This document shows, in pieces, positions 1 through 7,966 of a stretch of 64,000 bases of DNA. This DNA comes from RCIO01 sp035555795. Its GTDB lineage: Bacteria; Pseudomonadota; Alphaproteobacteria; Rhizobiales; Rhizobiaceae. Made by a program: the position numbers and the translations under genes. Within the stretch, counting starts at the first letter, position 1. The number at the start of each line of letters is the position of its first letter. Below the pieces are notes generated by a model, which was given only the letters and a program-made list of their open reading frames with translations, made no database searches and was not told where the DNA came from. The stretch spans positions 1 through 64,000 of the forward strand of contig DATMGE010000077.1 in NCBI GenBank assembly GCA_035555795.1. Direction: 5' to 3'.

Positions 1-1096
1 TCTTGATAGCACCCATGTCGGCAGCAGCGGTCGCCATCTTGGCGAGCTGCTTGTCGACGCCCGAGATCAGTTCGTCGAGATCGGCGCCCGGAGCGGTGAT
101 GTCGATGTCGCCGATTGCGGCATAGCCGGCTTCCTCGTCAGCCTTCGCATCCGAAACCGACAGGGTGTCGGCCGCAGTTACGCCCTGGGCATTGGTGATC
201 TCGACTGCGGTACCGTTCGCCGCGACGGTCACGTCGCTGCTCGTCAGGCCGGCATTGCTCAGCGCGCGGTTGAGTACCGTCACCATTGCGTCTTCGTCGG
301 CAATGACGCCATCGGTGCTGTTAAGCGCGTCGCTGACCGTCTGCTTGTCGATGGTGATCTTGTGGCTTTCGCCGTTCACCGACAGGTTGAAGCTGATCTT
401 GGCGTCGCCGTCCAGCGTCACGCCGCCGGTCATGTCGCCGAACACTGCAACGGTGGCACCATCGGTGCCGTCGCCGACTGCCTGGCCGTTTGCCAGTCCG
501 CCGTCATTGGTCATCGCGACCGCTGCCTGTGCGTCGAGAATGCCCGTCTTGGTGCCGGCGGTCTGGGTGTCGAAGAGGACCACGCCGCTGACATCCACAT
601 CCGTCGTGCCGACGGAGACGTTGTTGTTGGCGTCACGGGTGAAGGACGAGACGAGGCTTGCGGAACCCGCGCCGGCGGCGCTCTGGTCGTTCGTCAGCCA
701 GTTCTGGCCGTTGAAGGACGAAGCGGTCGCGGTGCTCGAGAGCTGCTTCTGGAGCTGGGTGATTTCCGACTGGATCTTTTCCTTGTCGACACCCGGCTGC
801 TTGGCTGCAAGCAGCTTCTGCTTGATGGCGTCGACCGTCTCGATCGCGCTTTCCATACCGGTATAGGCGGTGTCGAGCGTGGCGGCGCCGAGGCCGAGCG
901 CGTCCTGGACGGTGCTCATCGCCTTGTTGTCGGAACGCATGGTGGTTGCGATCGACCAGTAGGCGGCATTGTCGGAAGCCTGCGACACGCGCAGACCGGT
1001 CGAGATGCGCGACTGGGTGGTTTCGAGGTTCTTGTTGGTTGCGCTGAGCGACTGCAGCGCAGTCATCGCGGATGCATTGGTGTTGATGCTGGACAT
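1..1096 (-). CDS. Flagellin (partial, C-terminus beyond the window)
   Basis: Structural subunit of the flagellar filament, exported by the flagellar type III system. Translating the minus strand from the ATG at 1096 gives a start MSSINTNASAMTALQSL, then SRISTGLRVSQASDNAAYW, the classic conserved N-terminal coiled-coil (D0/D1) of rhizobial flagellins. The last readable residues (VDKQLAKMATAAADMGAIK) belong to the conserved C-terminal D0/D1 helix, so only some tens of residues are missing. No stop occurs in 365 codons. A purine-rich AAGGGG lies about 13 bases before the start. It sits downstream of the basal-body operon but is separated from fliP by 169 bp, so it probably has its own late promoter. 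Rhizobia usually carry several flagellin copies in tandem; others may lie to the left. Confidence 0.95.
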   Translation of the reverse strand, partial: MSSINTNASAMTALQSLSATNKNLETTQSRISTGLRVSQASDNAAYWSIATTMRSDNKAMSTVQDALGLGAATLDTAYTGMESAIETVDAIKQKLLAAKQPGVDKEKIQSEITQLQKQLSSTATASSFNGQNWLTNDQSAAGAGSASLVSSFTRDANNNVSVGTTDVDVSGVVLFDTQTAGTKTGILDAQAAVAMTNDGGLANGQAVGDGTDGATVAVFGDMTGGVTLDGDAKISFNLSVNGESHKITIDKQTVSDALNSTDGVIADEDAMVTVLNRALSNAGLTSSDVTVAANGTAVEITNAQGVTAADTLSVSDAKADEEAGYAAIGDIDITAPGADLDELISGVDKQLAKMATAAADMGAIK

Positions 1097-1265
1097 GGGA
1101 ATACGCCCCTTACTTGTGACAATACAAGGGACATCCGGGCTTTAACCGGGAGGAGGAAGCGGCATCATGCCTGTCGATCGTTCATACAGAAACGCGATCG
1201 ACCCGCCTTGCAACCGCATGGCTAAGGCAAAGGAACTACGAAACCGATAAGCCGTATGGTTAATC
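1097..1265 (-). promoter_or_regulatory. fliP-flagellin intergenic region with an inverted repeat
   Basis: 169 bp between fliP and the flagellin start. It holds an 8-bp perfect inverted repeat, GTCGATCG at 1173-1180 and CGATCGAC at 1195-1202, separated by 14 bp. No T-run follows in the minus direction, so it is not a typical intrinsic terminator and could instead be an operator for flagellin transcription. I cannot assign a promoter class with certainty. The role is inferred from position only. Confidence 0.35.
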
Positions 1266-2003
1266 TCAGGTGAATGAGCGCACCAGGCTGCCGACAAGCA
1301 GGTGCCAGCCATCGATCAGCACGAAGAATAGGATCTTGAACGGCAGCGATACGGCTGTCGGCGGCAGCATCATCATGCCCATCGACATGGTGATGGTCGC
1401 CACGATCAGGTCGATGACGAGGAAGGGCAGGACGATCAGGAAGCCGATCTCGAAGCCACGCCGGATCTCGGAGATCATGAAAGCGGGCACCAGCACGCGC
1501 AGGTCGGCGATCTCGCCTTCCGCGGGCGCCTGGCCGCGCTCGCGCGCCAGGTCGGCAAACAGGGCGTAGTCCTTCTCGCGGACATTGGCCTGCATGAATT
1601 CGCTGAAGGGGGCGGCGATGCGGCGGGCCGCCTCGACCTCTTCTATCTGGTTGTTCATCAGCGGCTGCACGCCCTCGCTCCATGCCCGGTCGAAGGTCGG
1701 CGCCATGACGTAGAAGGTCATGAAGAGCGACAGGCTGATGAGGATCAGGTTTGCCGGCGTGGTCGGCAGGCCCATGCCGGCGCGCAGGATGGAGAAGGCG
1801 ATCACGAAGCGGGTGAAGCTCGTGACCATGATCAGGATGCCCGGCGCGATCGACAGGATCGTGATGACGCCGAAAAGCTGGATGATCGTGGCGATGGTCG
1901 AGCCGTCGGACGGCAGCGTCAGCTGGCCCAGATCGATCTGCTGCGCCGAAGCGGCGAGCGTCGAGGCGACGAGCGCGGCGAATGCGAGAACGAGACGGCT
2001 CAT
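1266..2003 (-). CDS. fliP: Flagellar export gate protein FliP
   Basis: Inner-membrane core subunit of the flagellar type III export gate, assembling with FliQ and FliR. The 245-residue protein has a cleavable N-terminal signal sequence (about residues 1-20), hydrophobic segments near 40-65, 80-100, 185-210 and 215-240, and family motifs such as TSFTRFVIAFSILR and GFLIVLPFLVIDL. The length matches the family. Its ATG overlaps the fliL stop by 4 bp, indicating translational coupling at the end of the long basal-body operon. fliQ and fliR are not adjacent, as is usual in rhizobia. Confidence 0.97.
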   Translation of the reverse strand: MSRLVLAFAALVASTLAASAQQIDLGQLTLPSDGSTIATIIQLFGVITILSIAPGILIMVTSFTRFVIAFSILRAGMGLPTTPANLILISLSLFMTFYVMAPTFDRAWSEGVQPLMNNQIEEVEAARRIAAPFSEFMQANVREKDYALFADLARERGQAPAEGEIADLRVLVPAFMISEIRRGFEIGFLIVLPFLVIDLIVATITMSMGMMMLPPTAVSLPFKILFFVLIDGWHLLVGSLVRSFT

Positions 2004-2509
2004 TCGAACAGCAATGTGCGAATGAGGACGCCCGTCACCTTGCCCCCGGTGCGCAGGCTGGCGCGTTCGAGCAGATCGCTCTTCAGGTGAACCAGACCGC
2101 TGGCGCTTTCCACCTGGTGCAGCTTGACGGTGCGCAGATAGGCAAGGAAATCCTGATGGACCATTTCGGCCAAAGCGGGATCGACCTGCTCACGGAACAC
2201 CAGCGCCAGTTGCGCCCTGACCCATACGGAGCCGGGCCCGGCAAGGTTGGTGGTGATGTCTTCGAGGCGGAAGATATTCAGCGAGGGTTCGGCGAAATTC
2301 GATCCGTCGACCTCGTCATAGGTGGCGGGCGCGTCATGGCCGCCGCCATGGGCGGCTTCCGATCCGGCCAGCGTCTGTCCGCCGCCAATCTGGCTGCCCG
2401 CCAGCCAGCCGGTCCCCACCGCCCCGATGCTGAGCGCGACCAGCAGGCCGATCTGGAGGATCAGCGAGCTTTTTTTGGGCGCGGCGGTATCGGCTTGGGC
2501 GGCTGCCAT
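2000..2509 (-). CDS. fliL: Flagellar basal body-associated protein FliL
   Basis: FliL is a single-pass inner-membrane protein that associates with the stator and influences motor output. The 169-residue product has a short cytoplasmic N-terminus with lysines (about residues 10-15), one transmembrane helix (about 17-38, ILQIGLLVALSIGAVGTGW), a linker rich in Gly/His, and a periplasmic FliL domain with the ending GVLIRTLLFE. It lies 8 bp after flgH and overlaps fliP by 4 bp. Confidence 0.93.
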   Translation of the reverse strand: MAAAQADTAAPKKSSLILQIGLLVALSIGAVGTGWLAGSQIGGGQTLAGSEAAHGGGHDAPATYDEVDGSNFAEPSLNIFRLEDITTNLAGPGSVWVRAQLALVFREQVDPALAEMVHQDFLAYLRTVKLHQVESASGLVHLKSDLLERASLRTGGKVTGVLIRTLLFE

Positions 2510-2517
2510 GGCGGATC

Positions 2518-3219
2518 CTAGAAGGGCAGGACGCGGTCCAGCACCTGCTGGCCGTAGGGCGGTTGCTGGACTTCGGTAAGGCGGCCACGGCCGCCATAGG
2601 AGACGCGCGCCTCGGCGATGCGCTCATAGGAAATGGTGTTCGATGCGCCGATGTCGGACGGCCTGACGATGCCGGTGATGGTGAGGATGCGCAGTTCGGC
2701 ATTGACGCGCACTTCCTGCGAACCGGAAATGATCAGGTTGCCGTTGGACAGCACCTCCGTGACCACGGCGGCGACGCGCAGGTCGATGTTTTCGGAGCGC
2801 TTCGTCGCGCCGGTGCCCTTGGTGGAGGTGCCGGAGCCGATGCCGAAATTCGCCTCTGCCGAGCCGGAGCTGGAACCGACGCCGAAGCCCGCGCCGAAAT
2901 CGAAGCTGCGCGAGGCGTTGCGGCTGCGGTCGGACTCGTTCTTGAACTGGGCGCGGTCGTTGATGGAGATATGCACGGTCAGGATGTCGCCCACCGACAA
3001 GGCGCGCGGATCGGTGAACAGACGGCTCTGGCGGTCGTCCCACAGCGAGAAGCGTCTGGTCGGCCGCATCGGTTCGTTCGGATAGGAATGCGCCGCGAGC
3101 ACGGATTGGGATATGCCCGAACCGACCGGCGACATGGCCGGCTCCACGCCGACCTCATGCAGCGCGCTGCCGCAGCCGGTGACGAGTAGCGAAAGGGAAA
3201 GAGCGGCAAGCGAACGCAT
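2518..3219 (-). CDS. flgH: Flagellar L-ring lipoprotein FlgH
   Basis: Outer-membrane L-ring subunit that forms the bushing for the rod. The 233-residue protein begins with a lipoprotein signal peptide with lipobox V-T-G-C (Cys16). It contains the FlgH core: LWDDRQSRLFTDPRALSVGDILTV in two overlapping stretches, FGIGSGTSTKGTG, and a C-terminal IVRPSDIGASNTISYERIAEA block, followed by the aromatic end RVLPF. Its ATG overlaps the motE stop by one base, in the same operon as P-ring flgI. Confidence 0.96.
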   Translation of the reverse strand: MRSLAALSLSLLVTGCGSALHEVGVEPAMSPVGSGISQSVLAAHSYPNEPMRPTRRFSLWDDRQSRLFTDPRALSVGDILTVHISINDRAQFKNESDRSRNASRSFDFGAGFGVGSSSGSAEANFGIGSGTSTKGTGATKRSENIDLRVAAVVTEVLSNGNLIISGSQEVRVNAELRILTITGIVRPSDIGASNTISYERIAEARVSYGGRGRLTEVQQPPYGQQVLDRVLPF

Positions 3220-3737
3220 CAGGAGGGATCCCGGGTCTCGACCACGCGCGCCATCATCGTCGTCAGGTTGGCGGCGGCCTTGATGTCCATTTCGTTGAGG
3301 ATGATGCTGGCCTTCTTGGCGTCCAGCTTCATGAGGATGCCGGCGGCGAGCTCGGTGCGCAGTTCCTTGAGCTGGGCTGCGGCGGCATCGGGGCGCATGC
3401 GACTGTAGATGTCGACGAGATTGCCCTCCGCCCTTTCCAGGAACGCGTTGCGCCGGGCAAGCCAGTCCTCATATTCCTTGCGCCGCGTCTCCAGCATCAC
3501 GATGCGTTCGTTGATGTCCTTTTCCAGCGTTTCCAGCTCTTCCTTCTGGATCAGATAGCGGCGCTCGCGGGCGGCATCGACGATATTGCCGCAGAACATC
3601 TCGATCTCGCTGGCGGACTGGCCGGCGGGGCCGGGCTGTCCCTGCGTGGCGGCGGGGCCGACGAGCATCGCGGTGAGGGCGAGGGCGCCCATTGCCAGCC
3701 TGTTGCGCCGGTATATGTGAGCTGCAATCTTCATCAT
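3219..3737 (-). CDS. motE: MotE-like periplasmic motility chaperone
   Basis: A 172-residue secreted protein with a signal peptide (about residues 1-31) and a long coiled-coil centre (about 55-110, heavily charged) followed by a MgtE-N-like helical domain (about 115-165, RMRPDAAAAQLKELRTE and MKLDAKKASIILNEMD). This architecture and its place between flgI and flgH match MotE of Sinorhizobium meliloti, described as a chaperone for the periplasmic motility protein MotC. motB and motC are not in this window. It overlaps flgI by 4 bp and flgH by 1 bp. The assignment rests on architecture and synteny. Confidence 0.85.
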   Translation of the reverse strand: MMKIAAHIYRRNRLAMGALALTAMLVGPAATQGQPGPAGQSASEIEMFCGNIVDAARERRYLIQKEELETLEKDINERIVMLETRRKEYEDWLARRNAFLERAEGNLVDIYSRMRPDAAAAQLKELRTELAAGILMKLDAKKASIILNEMDIKAAANLTTMMARVVETRDPS

Positions 3738-4948
3738 TGGACCACCAGTTCGGCCTGGAGCGCGCCGGCGGACTTGATGCCCTGCAGAATGGCGATGACA
3801 CCGTCCGGCTTCACGCCGAGGCGGTTGAGCCCGGCAACCAGCGTCTGGAGGTCGGGGCCGTCGAGGATGGCGACCTTGGAATCCGGCCGCTCGACCTCGA
3901 TCGCCGTGAAGGGCTCGACCGCCGTCTCGCCATCGGAGAAGGGCTCGGGCTGCACGACGCGCGGCATTTCGGTGATGCGGACCGTCAGCGCGCCATGGCT
4001 GATCGCGACGCGCGCGATCTTCACGTCCTGGCCGATGACGATCGTGCCGGTGCGTTCGTCGACGACGACACGCGCGGGCGTGTCGGACTGGATCTGGAGG
4101 TTCTCGATCTCTGCGACGAAGCGGGCCGGCGAAATGTCGGCGGGCCGCTGGAGGATTACGGTGCGCGCATCCTGTTCGCCGGCGACGCGCTTGCCGTAGC
4201 GCAGTTCCGCGAACCTGTTGATCGCATCGGTGATGCGGATGGCGGTGGAAAAATCGGGATTGCGCAGTTGCAGCACCATGCCGGTCAGGCCCTGGAAGCC
4301 GTCCGGCACCTCGCGCTCGACGATCGCGCCATTGGGCAGGCGGCCGGAGGTGGGCACGCCCTGCGTCACCTGCTCGGCCTGTCCCTGCGCCTGGAAGCCC
4401 GACACGATGACCGGCCCTTGCGCGACGGCGTAGATCTCGCCATCGGCGGCGCGCAGCGGCGTCATGACGAGCGTGCCGCCGGCCAGAGAGGAGGCGTCGC
4501 CGAGCGACGACACGGTCACGTCGATGCGGCTGCCGGACTTGACGAAGGGCGGCAGGTTGGCGGTGACGATGACGGCGGCGACGTTGGTGACGCGCGCGCG
4601 CCCGCCCTCGCTTGCAATGCCGAGATTTTCCAGCATGGCGCGGATGGACTGTTCGGTGAAGGGTGCGTTGCGCAGGCCGTCGCCGCTGCCCTGCAGGCCG
4701 ATGACGAGGCCGTAGCCGACGAGTTGGTTGTCGCGCGCCGCCTGGAGTTGGGCGATGTCCTTGATGCGCGAAACCGGGCCGCTGCCGTTCGGCAGCGCGG
4801 AGGGGCCGCCTTGGGAGACGGCGGCATAGCGCATCTCGCCTTCGCCGGCGTAGCCGCCGCGGTGCCTGCTGCCTTCCAGCATGTCGGCCGCGCCGAGGGG
4901 CGAGGCGGCGAGTATGGCGGCCAGAAGGATCGCGATACGCCGCATCAT
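3734..4948 (-). CDS. flgI: Flagellar P-ring protein FlgI
   Basis: Periplasmic P-ring subunit around the rod. The 404-residue protein has a Sec signal peptide (residues 1-20) and then the family landmarks SRIKDIAQLQAARDNQLVGY, GLVIGLQGSGDGLRNAPFT, ANLPPFVKSGSRIDVTVSS and the C-terminal LVAGLNRLGVKPDGVIAILQ. An unusually long Gly/Ser-rich segment (about 21-58) separates the signal peptide from the first conserved block, slightly longer than usual. It overlaps flgA by 4 bp and motE by 4 bp. Confidence 0.97.
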   Translation of the reverse strand: MMRRIAILLAAILAASPLGAADMLEGSRHRGGYAGEGEMRYAAVSQGGPSALPNGSGPVSRIKDIAQLQAARDNQLVGYGLVIGLQGSGDGLRNAPFTEQSIRAMLENLGIASEGGRARVTNVAAVIVTANLPPFVKSGSRIDVTVSSLGDASSLAGGTLVMTPLRAADGEIYAVAQGPVIVSGFQAQGQAEQVTQGVPTSGRLPNGAIVEREVPDGFQGLTGMVLQLRNPDFSTAIRITDAINRFAELRYGKRVAGEQDARTVILQRPADISPARFVAEIENLQIQSDTPARVVVDERTGTIVIGQDVKIARVAISHGALTVRITEMPRVVQPEPFSDGETAVEPFTAIEVERPDSKVAILDGPDLQTLVAGLNRLGVKPDGVIAILQGIKSAGALQAELVVQ

Positions 4949-5418
4949 GTCGCGCTCACGCGGATGGTTCCGTCCGCCAGCACCACGCCGGTGAAGATCA
5001 CGCCGCTGTCGATATTGCGCGCCCGGATGACCTCGCCCACCGAGCCCGGCTGGAGCGGCACGGCGGTGAGCGAGATGACCAGTGCGCCATGGCTGAACAC
5101 GGCCTGCACGGGCTTGCCGGCCTCGACCGCATAGGGCTCGCGCAGCGAGGCGACGGGGATCATGCGGCCCGGCAGGAGCGTGCGCTTGGCCACCTTGCCC
5201 TGTGCCTCTCCCTGCGCGACGGCGACATTGGCGAGGAGTTCGGGCCGGTTGGTGAAAGGCACGTCCTCCAGCGCGTCGGCGCCAAGCGTTTCGCCCGGAT
5301 AGATGACGCGGGTCGGGACGACAACCGTCTGCTGCGCGGCCGCGATCGCAACCGCGCCGGCAAGCAGTGCGGCGGCGAGTGTCGCGACGGAGAAGGAGCG
5401 CAGCAGGCGCGTCATCAT
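4945..5418 (-). CDS. flgA: P-ring assembly chaperone FlgA
   Basis: Periplasmic chaperone required for P-ring (FlgI) assembly. The 157-residue protein has a signal peptide (about 1-28), a SAF-like domain (VVVPTRVIYPGETLGADALED) and the conserved C-terminal GSVGEVIRARNIDSGVIFTG. This is the short FlgA form without the extra N-terminal domain seen in enterobacteria, normal for rhizobia. It overlaps flgG and flgI by 4 bp each, placing chaperone and client in direct translational sequence. Confidence 0.94.
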   Translation of the reverse strand: MMTRLLRSFSVATLAAALLAGAVAIAAAQQTVVVPTRVIYPGETLGADALEDVPFTNRPELLANVAVAQGEAQGKVAKRTLLPGRMIPVASLREPYAVEAGKPVQAVFSHGALVISLTAVPLQPGSVGEVIRARNIDSGVIFTGVVLADGTIRVSAT

Positions 5419-6203
5419 CGCATGCTCTGCGTGACGGTCGCGGCCATCTCGTCGGCGGCCTTGATGACCTTGGAATTCATCTCATAGGCGCGCTGCGCCG
5501 AGATGAGTTCGGTGATTTCCTTCACCGGATCGACATTGGAGCTTTCCAGATAGCCCTGTTCGATCGTGGCATAGCCAGGATCGCCGGGAATGCCGACATT
5601 GGCCGCGCCGGAGGCGGCAGTTTCCTGGAAGAGGTTGTCGCCGAGCGGCGACAGGCCTGCCTCATTGGCGAAGGTGGCGATGGAGATCTGGCCGAGCTCC
5701 TGCAATTCGATCTGGTCCTCGAGCCGCGCGAAGACCTGGCCGGACTTGTTGACGATCAGTTCCACCGTATCGGCCGGCACGGTGATGGCCGGAATGACAT
5801 TGAAGCCGTCGACGGTGACGAGTTGGCCCGTGGCGTTGGTGTTGAAGGTGCCGGCGCGCGTATAGAGCGTCTGGCCGTCCGCGCCCTCGATCTGGAACCA
5901 GCCATTGCCGACCAGCGCCATGTCGAACTTGTTGCCGGTGCTGGTGAGCGAGCCCTGTATGTGGACATTGCGCACCGCGACGGTCTTTACGCCCAGACCC
6001 ACCATCGCACCTTCCGGAACGACCGCGGCATTGGCGCGGTTCGGCACGCCCTGCAAGCGCTCGACCTGATAGAGAAGGTCGGAGAATTCGGCACGGGCGC
6101 GCTTGAAGCCGGTCGTGTTGATATTAGCGATATTGTTGGCGATGACCTCGAGATTGGTCTGCTGGGCATTCATGCCGGTGGCGGCAATGGCGAGCGCTTT
6201 CAT
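5415..6203 (-). CDS. flgG: Flagellar distal rod protein FlgG
   Basis: Distal rod subunit of the flagellar basal body. The 262-residue protein starts with the rod/hook N-terminal motif (MKALAIAATGMNAQQTNLEV then ANNIANINTTGFKRA), contains the FlgG hallmark DLLYQ, and ends in a C-terminal heptad block (VDPVKEITELISAQRAYEMN). The length of about 262 is exactly that of the family. It lies 12 bp after fliE and overlaps flgA by 4 bp. Confidence 0.98.
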   Translation of the reverse strand: MKALAIAATGMNAQQTNLEVIANNIANINTTGFKRARAEFSDLLYQVERLQGVPNRANAAVVPEGAMVGLGVKTVAVRNVHIQGSLTSTGNKFDMALVGNGWFQIEGADGQTLYTRAGTFNTNATGQLVTVDGFNVIPAITVPADTVELIVNKSGQVFARLEDQIELQELGQISIATFANEAGLSPLGDNLFQETAASGAANVGIPGDPGYATIEQGYLESSNVDPVKEITELISAQRAYEMNSKVIKAADEMAATVTQSMR

Positions 6204-6215
6204 CTTGGTTCCCCG

Positions 6216-6527
6216 TCAGATCGCCATGCGGCTGATTTCGAGATAGGACTGGACGATCTTGTCGCGGATCGCGATCGCCGCCTGGAGCGACTGTTCGGCG
6301 GTCATCACCGCATCCACGACCTCGCGCGTCTCGGCCTTGCCCTGAAGGGCAGCCACCGACAGCGATTCCGCCTTGTGCAGGTTGCCGACAGCATCGGAGG
6401 CCATGTCCGAGACGAGGCTGGCGAAACCCGTTTCCGCAGGCGCCTGCGCCGGCGCCGGAGAACCGGCAGCGGAGGTGCGGCCGAAGAAGGAAAGACCATC
6501 GAGGGCGGGAAGACTGCCGATCATCAT
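6216..6527 (-). CDS. fliE: Flagellar hook-basal body complex protein FliE
   Basis: FliE joins the MS ring/export gate to the proximal rod. The 103-residue product has the conserved C-terminal helices, with DAVMTAEQSLQAAIAIRDK near residues 72-90 and the ending QSYLEISRMAI. The N-terminal third is Ala/Pro-rich and variable, as usual. Its ATG overlaps the flgC stop by one base (TGATG), in the flgB-flgC-fliE block seen throughout bacteria. Confidence 0.95.
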   Translation of the reverse strand: MMIGSLPALDGLSFFGRTSAAGSPAPAQAPAETGFASLVSDMASDAVGNLHKAESLSVAALQGKAETREVVDAVMTAEQSLQAAIAIRDKIVQSYLEISRMAI

Positions 6528-6940
6528 CAGCTCCGGATCAGGTCGATGGTCATTGTAATGAGCTCGCGCGCCTGCTTGATCGTCTGCAGGTTCGCTTCGT
6601 AGCCGCGCACCGCCTCGCGCATGTCGGCCATCTCGACCAGCACATTGACATTGGGCAGCTTCACATAGCCCAGCGTATCTGCGGCTTCGTGGCCCGGCTG
6701 ATATTCGACCGGAAAGGCCGACTGGTCGCGGCCGACATTGGCGATCTCGACGAGATTTCCGCCACTCACGCGATCGAGCTCGGCGGCGAAGGAAATCGTC
6801 TTGCGCTGATAGGGATCGGCGCCGGGCGCGTTGCCGGTCGATTGCGCGTTGGCGAGGTTTTCGGAAACGACACGCAGGCGTTCCGATTGCGCCGTCACAC
6901 CGGAAGCGGCGACCTTGAGCGAGGAAAGGAGCGGGTCCAT
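6527..6940 (-). CDS. flgC: Flagellar proximal rod protein FlgC
   Basis: Proximal rod subunit. Starting at the ATG at 6940 gives a 137-residue protein MDPLLSSLKVAASGVTAQSE, with SENLANAQSTG and the C-terminal NVNVLVEMADMREAVRGYEA block. A longer open frame continues upstream but that extension overlaps flgB out of frame and has no resemblance to the family; the chosen start is 5 bp past the flgB stop and gives the family length. Confidence 0.96.
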   Translation of the reverse strand: MDPLLSSLKVAASGVTAQSERLRVVSENLANAQSTGNAPGADPYQRKTISFAAELDRVSGGNLVEIANVGRDQSAFPVEYQPGHEAADTLGYVKLPNVNVLVEMADMREAVRGYEANLQTIKQARELITMTIDLIRS

Positions 6941-6945
6941 CGGCG

Positions 6946-7326
6946 TCAGCTCCGCGTCGTCATCATGAACATGCGATGGAAGGATTTCACGATCGCGGTG
7001 TTGAGCTCGTAGGAGCGGCGCACCTCGCCGGACTTCAGCATCTCCTGCTCGAGCACCACCGAATTGCCCGACGGCATGACCGCATTGCCGTTCTCCACCG
7101 TCTCGACCGCATAGGCTTCGGCGGCGGAGGCATTGGTGACATGCATCGGATGCGTGGCGCGCAAACCCTCGCGCTTGCCTGCGACGAGGCTTTCGAACGG
7201 CTCGACATCCTGGGCGAGGTAGCCCGGCGTATTCGCATTGGCGATATTGCCCGCGACGGCGGACTGGCGCACGGCAAGCCACTGCGCCTGCTGCGCGGCG
7301 AGCTTGAAAAGGTTCACTGGCTCCAT
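6946..7326 (-). CDS. flgB: Flagellar proximal rod protein FlgB
   Basis: Proximal rod subunit. The 126-residue protein carries the rod N-terminal motif QSAVAGNIANANTPGYLAQD (about residues 21-40) and a C-terminal helix ELNTAIVKSFHRMFMM. It is the first of the flgB-flgC-fliE group and is preceded by the largest gap (70 bp) within this operon, which could hold an internal promoter. Confidence 0.95.
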   Translation of the reverse strand: MEPVNLFKLAAQQAQWLAVRQSAVAGNIANANTPGYLAQDVEPFESLVAGKREGLRATHPMHVTNASAAEAYAVETVENGNAVMPSGNSVVLEQEMLKSGEVRRSYELNTAIVKSFHRMFMMTTRS

Positions 7327-7396
7327 GGCAAATCCCCGGGCATGGAACCGAGGCTAGCCGTCCAGTCTTGCGCGGGCCTTGCGGTCGGCGTTGGCC

Positions 7397-7966
7397 TCAG
7401 TTCGCGACCCGGATAACCCTGTCGCTGTTCGTCACCAGCACCCACTGGCCGTCGCGCTGCTCGATTGCCGCGACGCGCGAGGCATCGGGCAAGGTAGAGC
7501 CGGTCTGGACCACCCACATGCCGTCGCCATCGGCGATCATGGCGCGGCCATTGGCGATGTGGACGACCTGGAATTTCACGTCGCCCGGAAATGGCTGCGC
7601 GGCGGGCGGGAGGAAGGCGGGCTTCTCGGCGTCGGGAAGCGTTCCGGTGGCGAAGAGATCGAGCGCGGCCGGCAGTTCGGCGCTGTCGACGGGCGGCATT
7701 TCGCGTGGCGGCTGATAGGTGACCGTCGGGGGCGGCATCTCGCCCGCGCGCGAGAACTGCATGGCGCGCACGCCGAACTGTTCCTGATTGAAGAAGACAT
7801 ACCAGGGGAACATCGCGCAACCGAGGCCGAGCGCTGTTCCCGCCAGCGCGATGAGGATGTCGCTGCGCCTTTCGCGCTTGCGCTGCGGCGCCTTCCGCTG
7901 GCGTCCCCACAGGAAGCGGCGGCCGGGCTTCGGCTCGATGGGGTCGTCGTCAGGCTGCGCGGTCAA
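7397..7966 (-). CDS. Uncharacterised flagellar-operon membrane protein
   Basis: A 189-residue protein I do not recognise as a named family; a gene of this kind commonly sits between fliI and flgB in rhizobial flagellar clusters. The N-terminus (residues 1-35) is very basic (RRFLWGRQRKAPQRKRERR) and is followed by one transmembrane helix (about 37-58, ILIALAGTALGLGCAMFPWY), so the rest is probably periplasmic. It has a proline-rich linker (about 75-105) and a C-terminal globular domain (about 125-189) with short beta-rich repeats such as VVHIANGRAMIADGDGMWVV. It overlaps fliI by 17 bp. A structural or assembly role in motility is inferred from context only. Confidence 0.8.
   Translation of the reverse strand: MTAQPDDDPIEPKPGRRFLWGRQRKAPQRKRERRSDILIALAGTALGLGCAMFPWYVFFNQEQFGVRAMQFSRAGEMPPPTVTYQPPREMPPVDSAELPAALDLFATGTLPDAEKPAFLPPAAQPFPGDVKFQVVHIANGRAMIADGDGMWVVQTGSTLPDASRVAAIEQRDGQWVLVTNSDRVIRVAN

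Noticed and set aside
3692..5134. A 480-codon plus-strand open frame opposite flgI
   Set aside because: Low-complexity Asp/Arg/Ala-rich product, opposite a certain gene.
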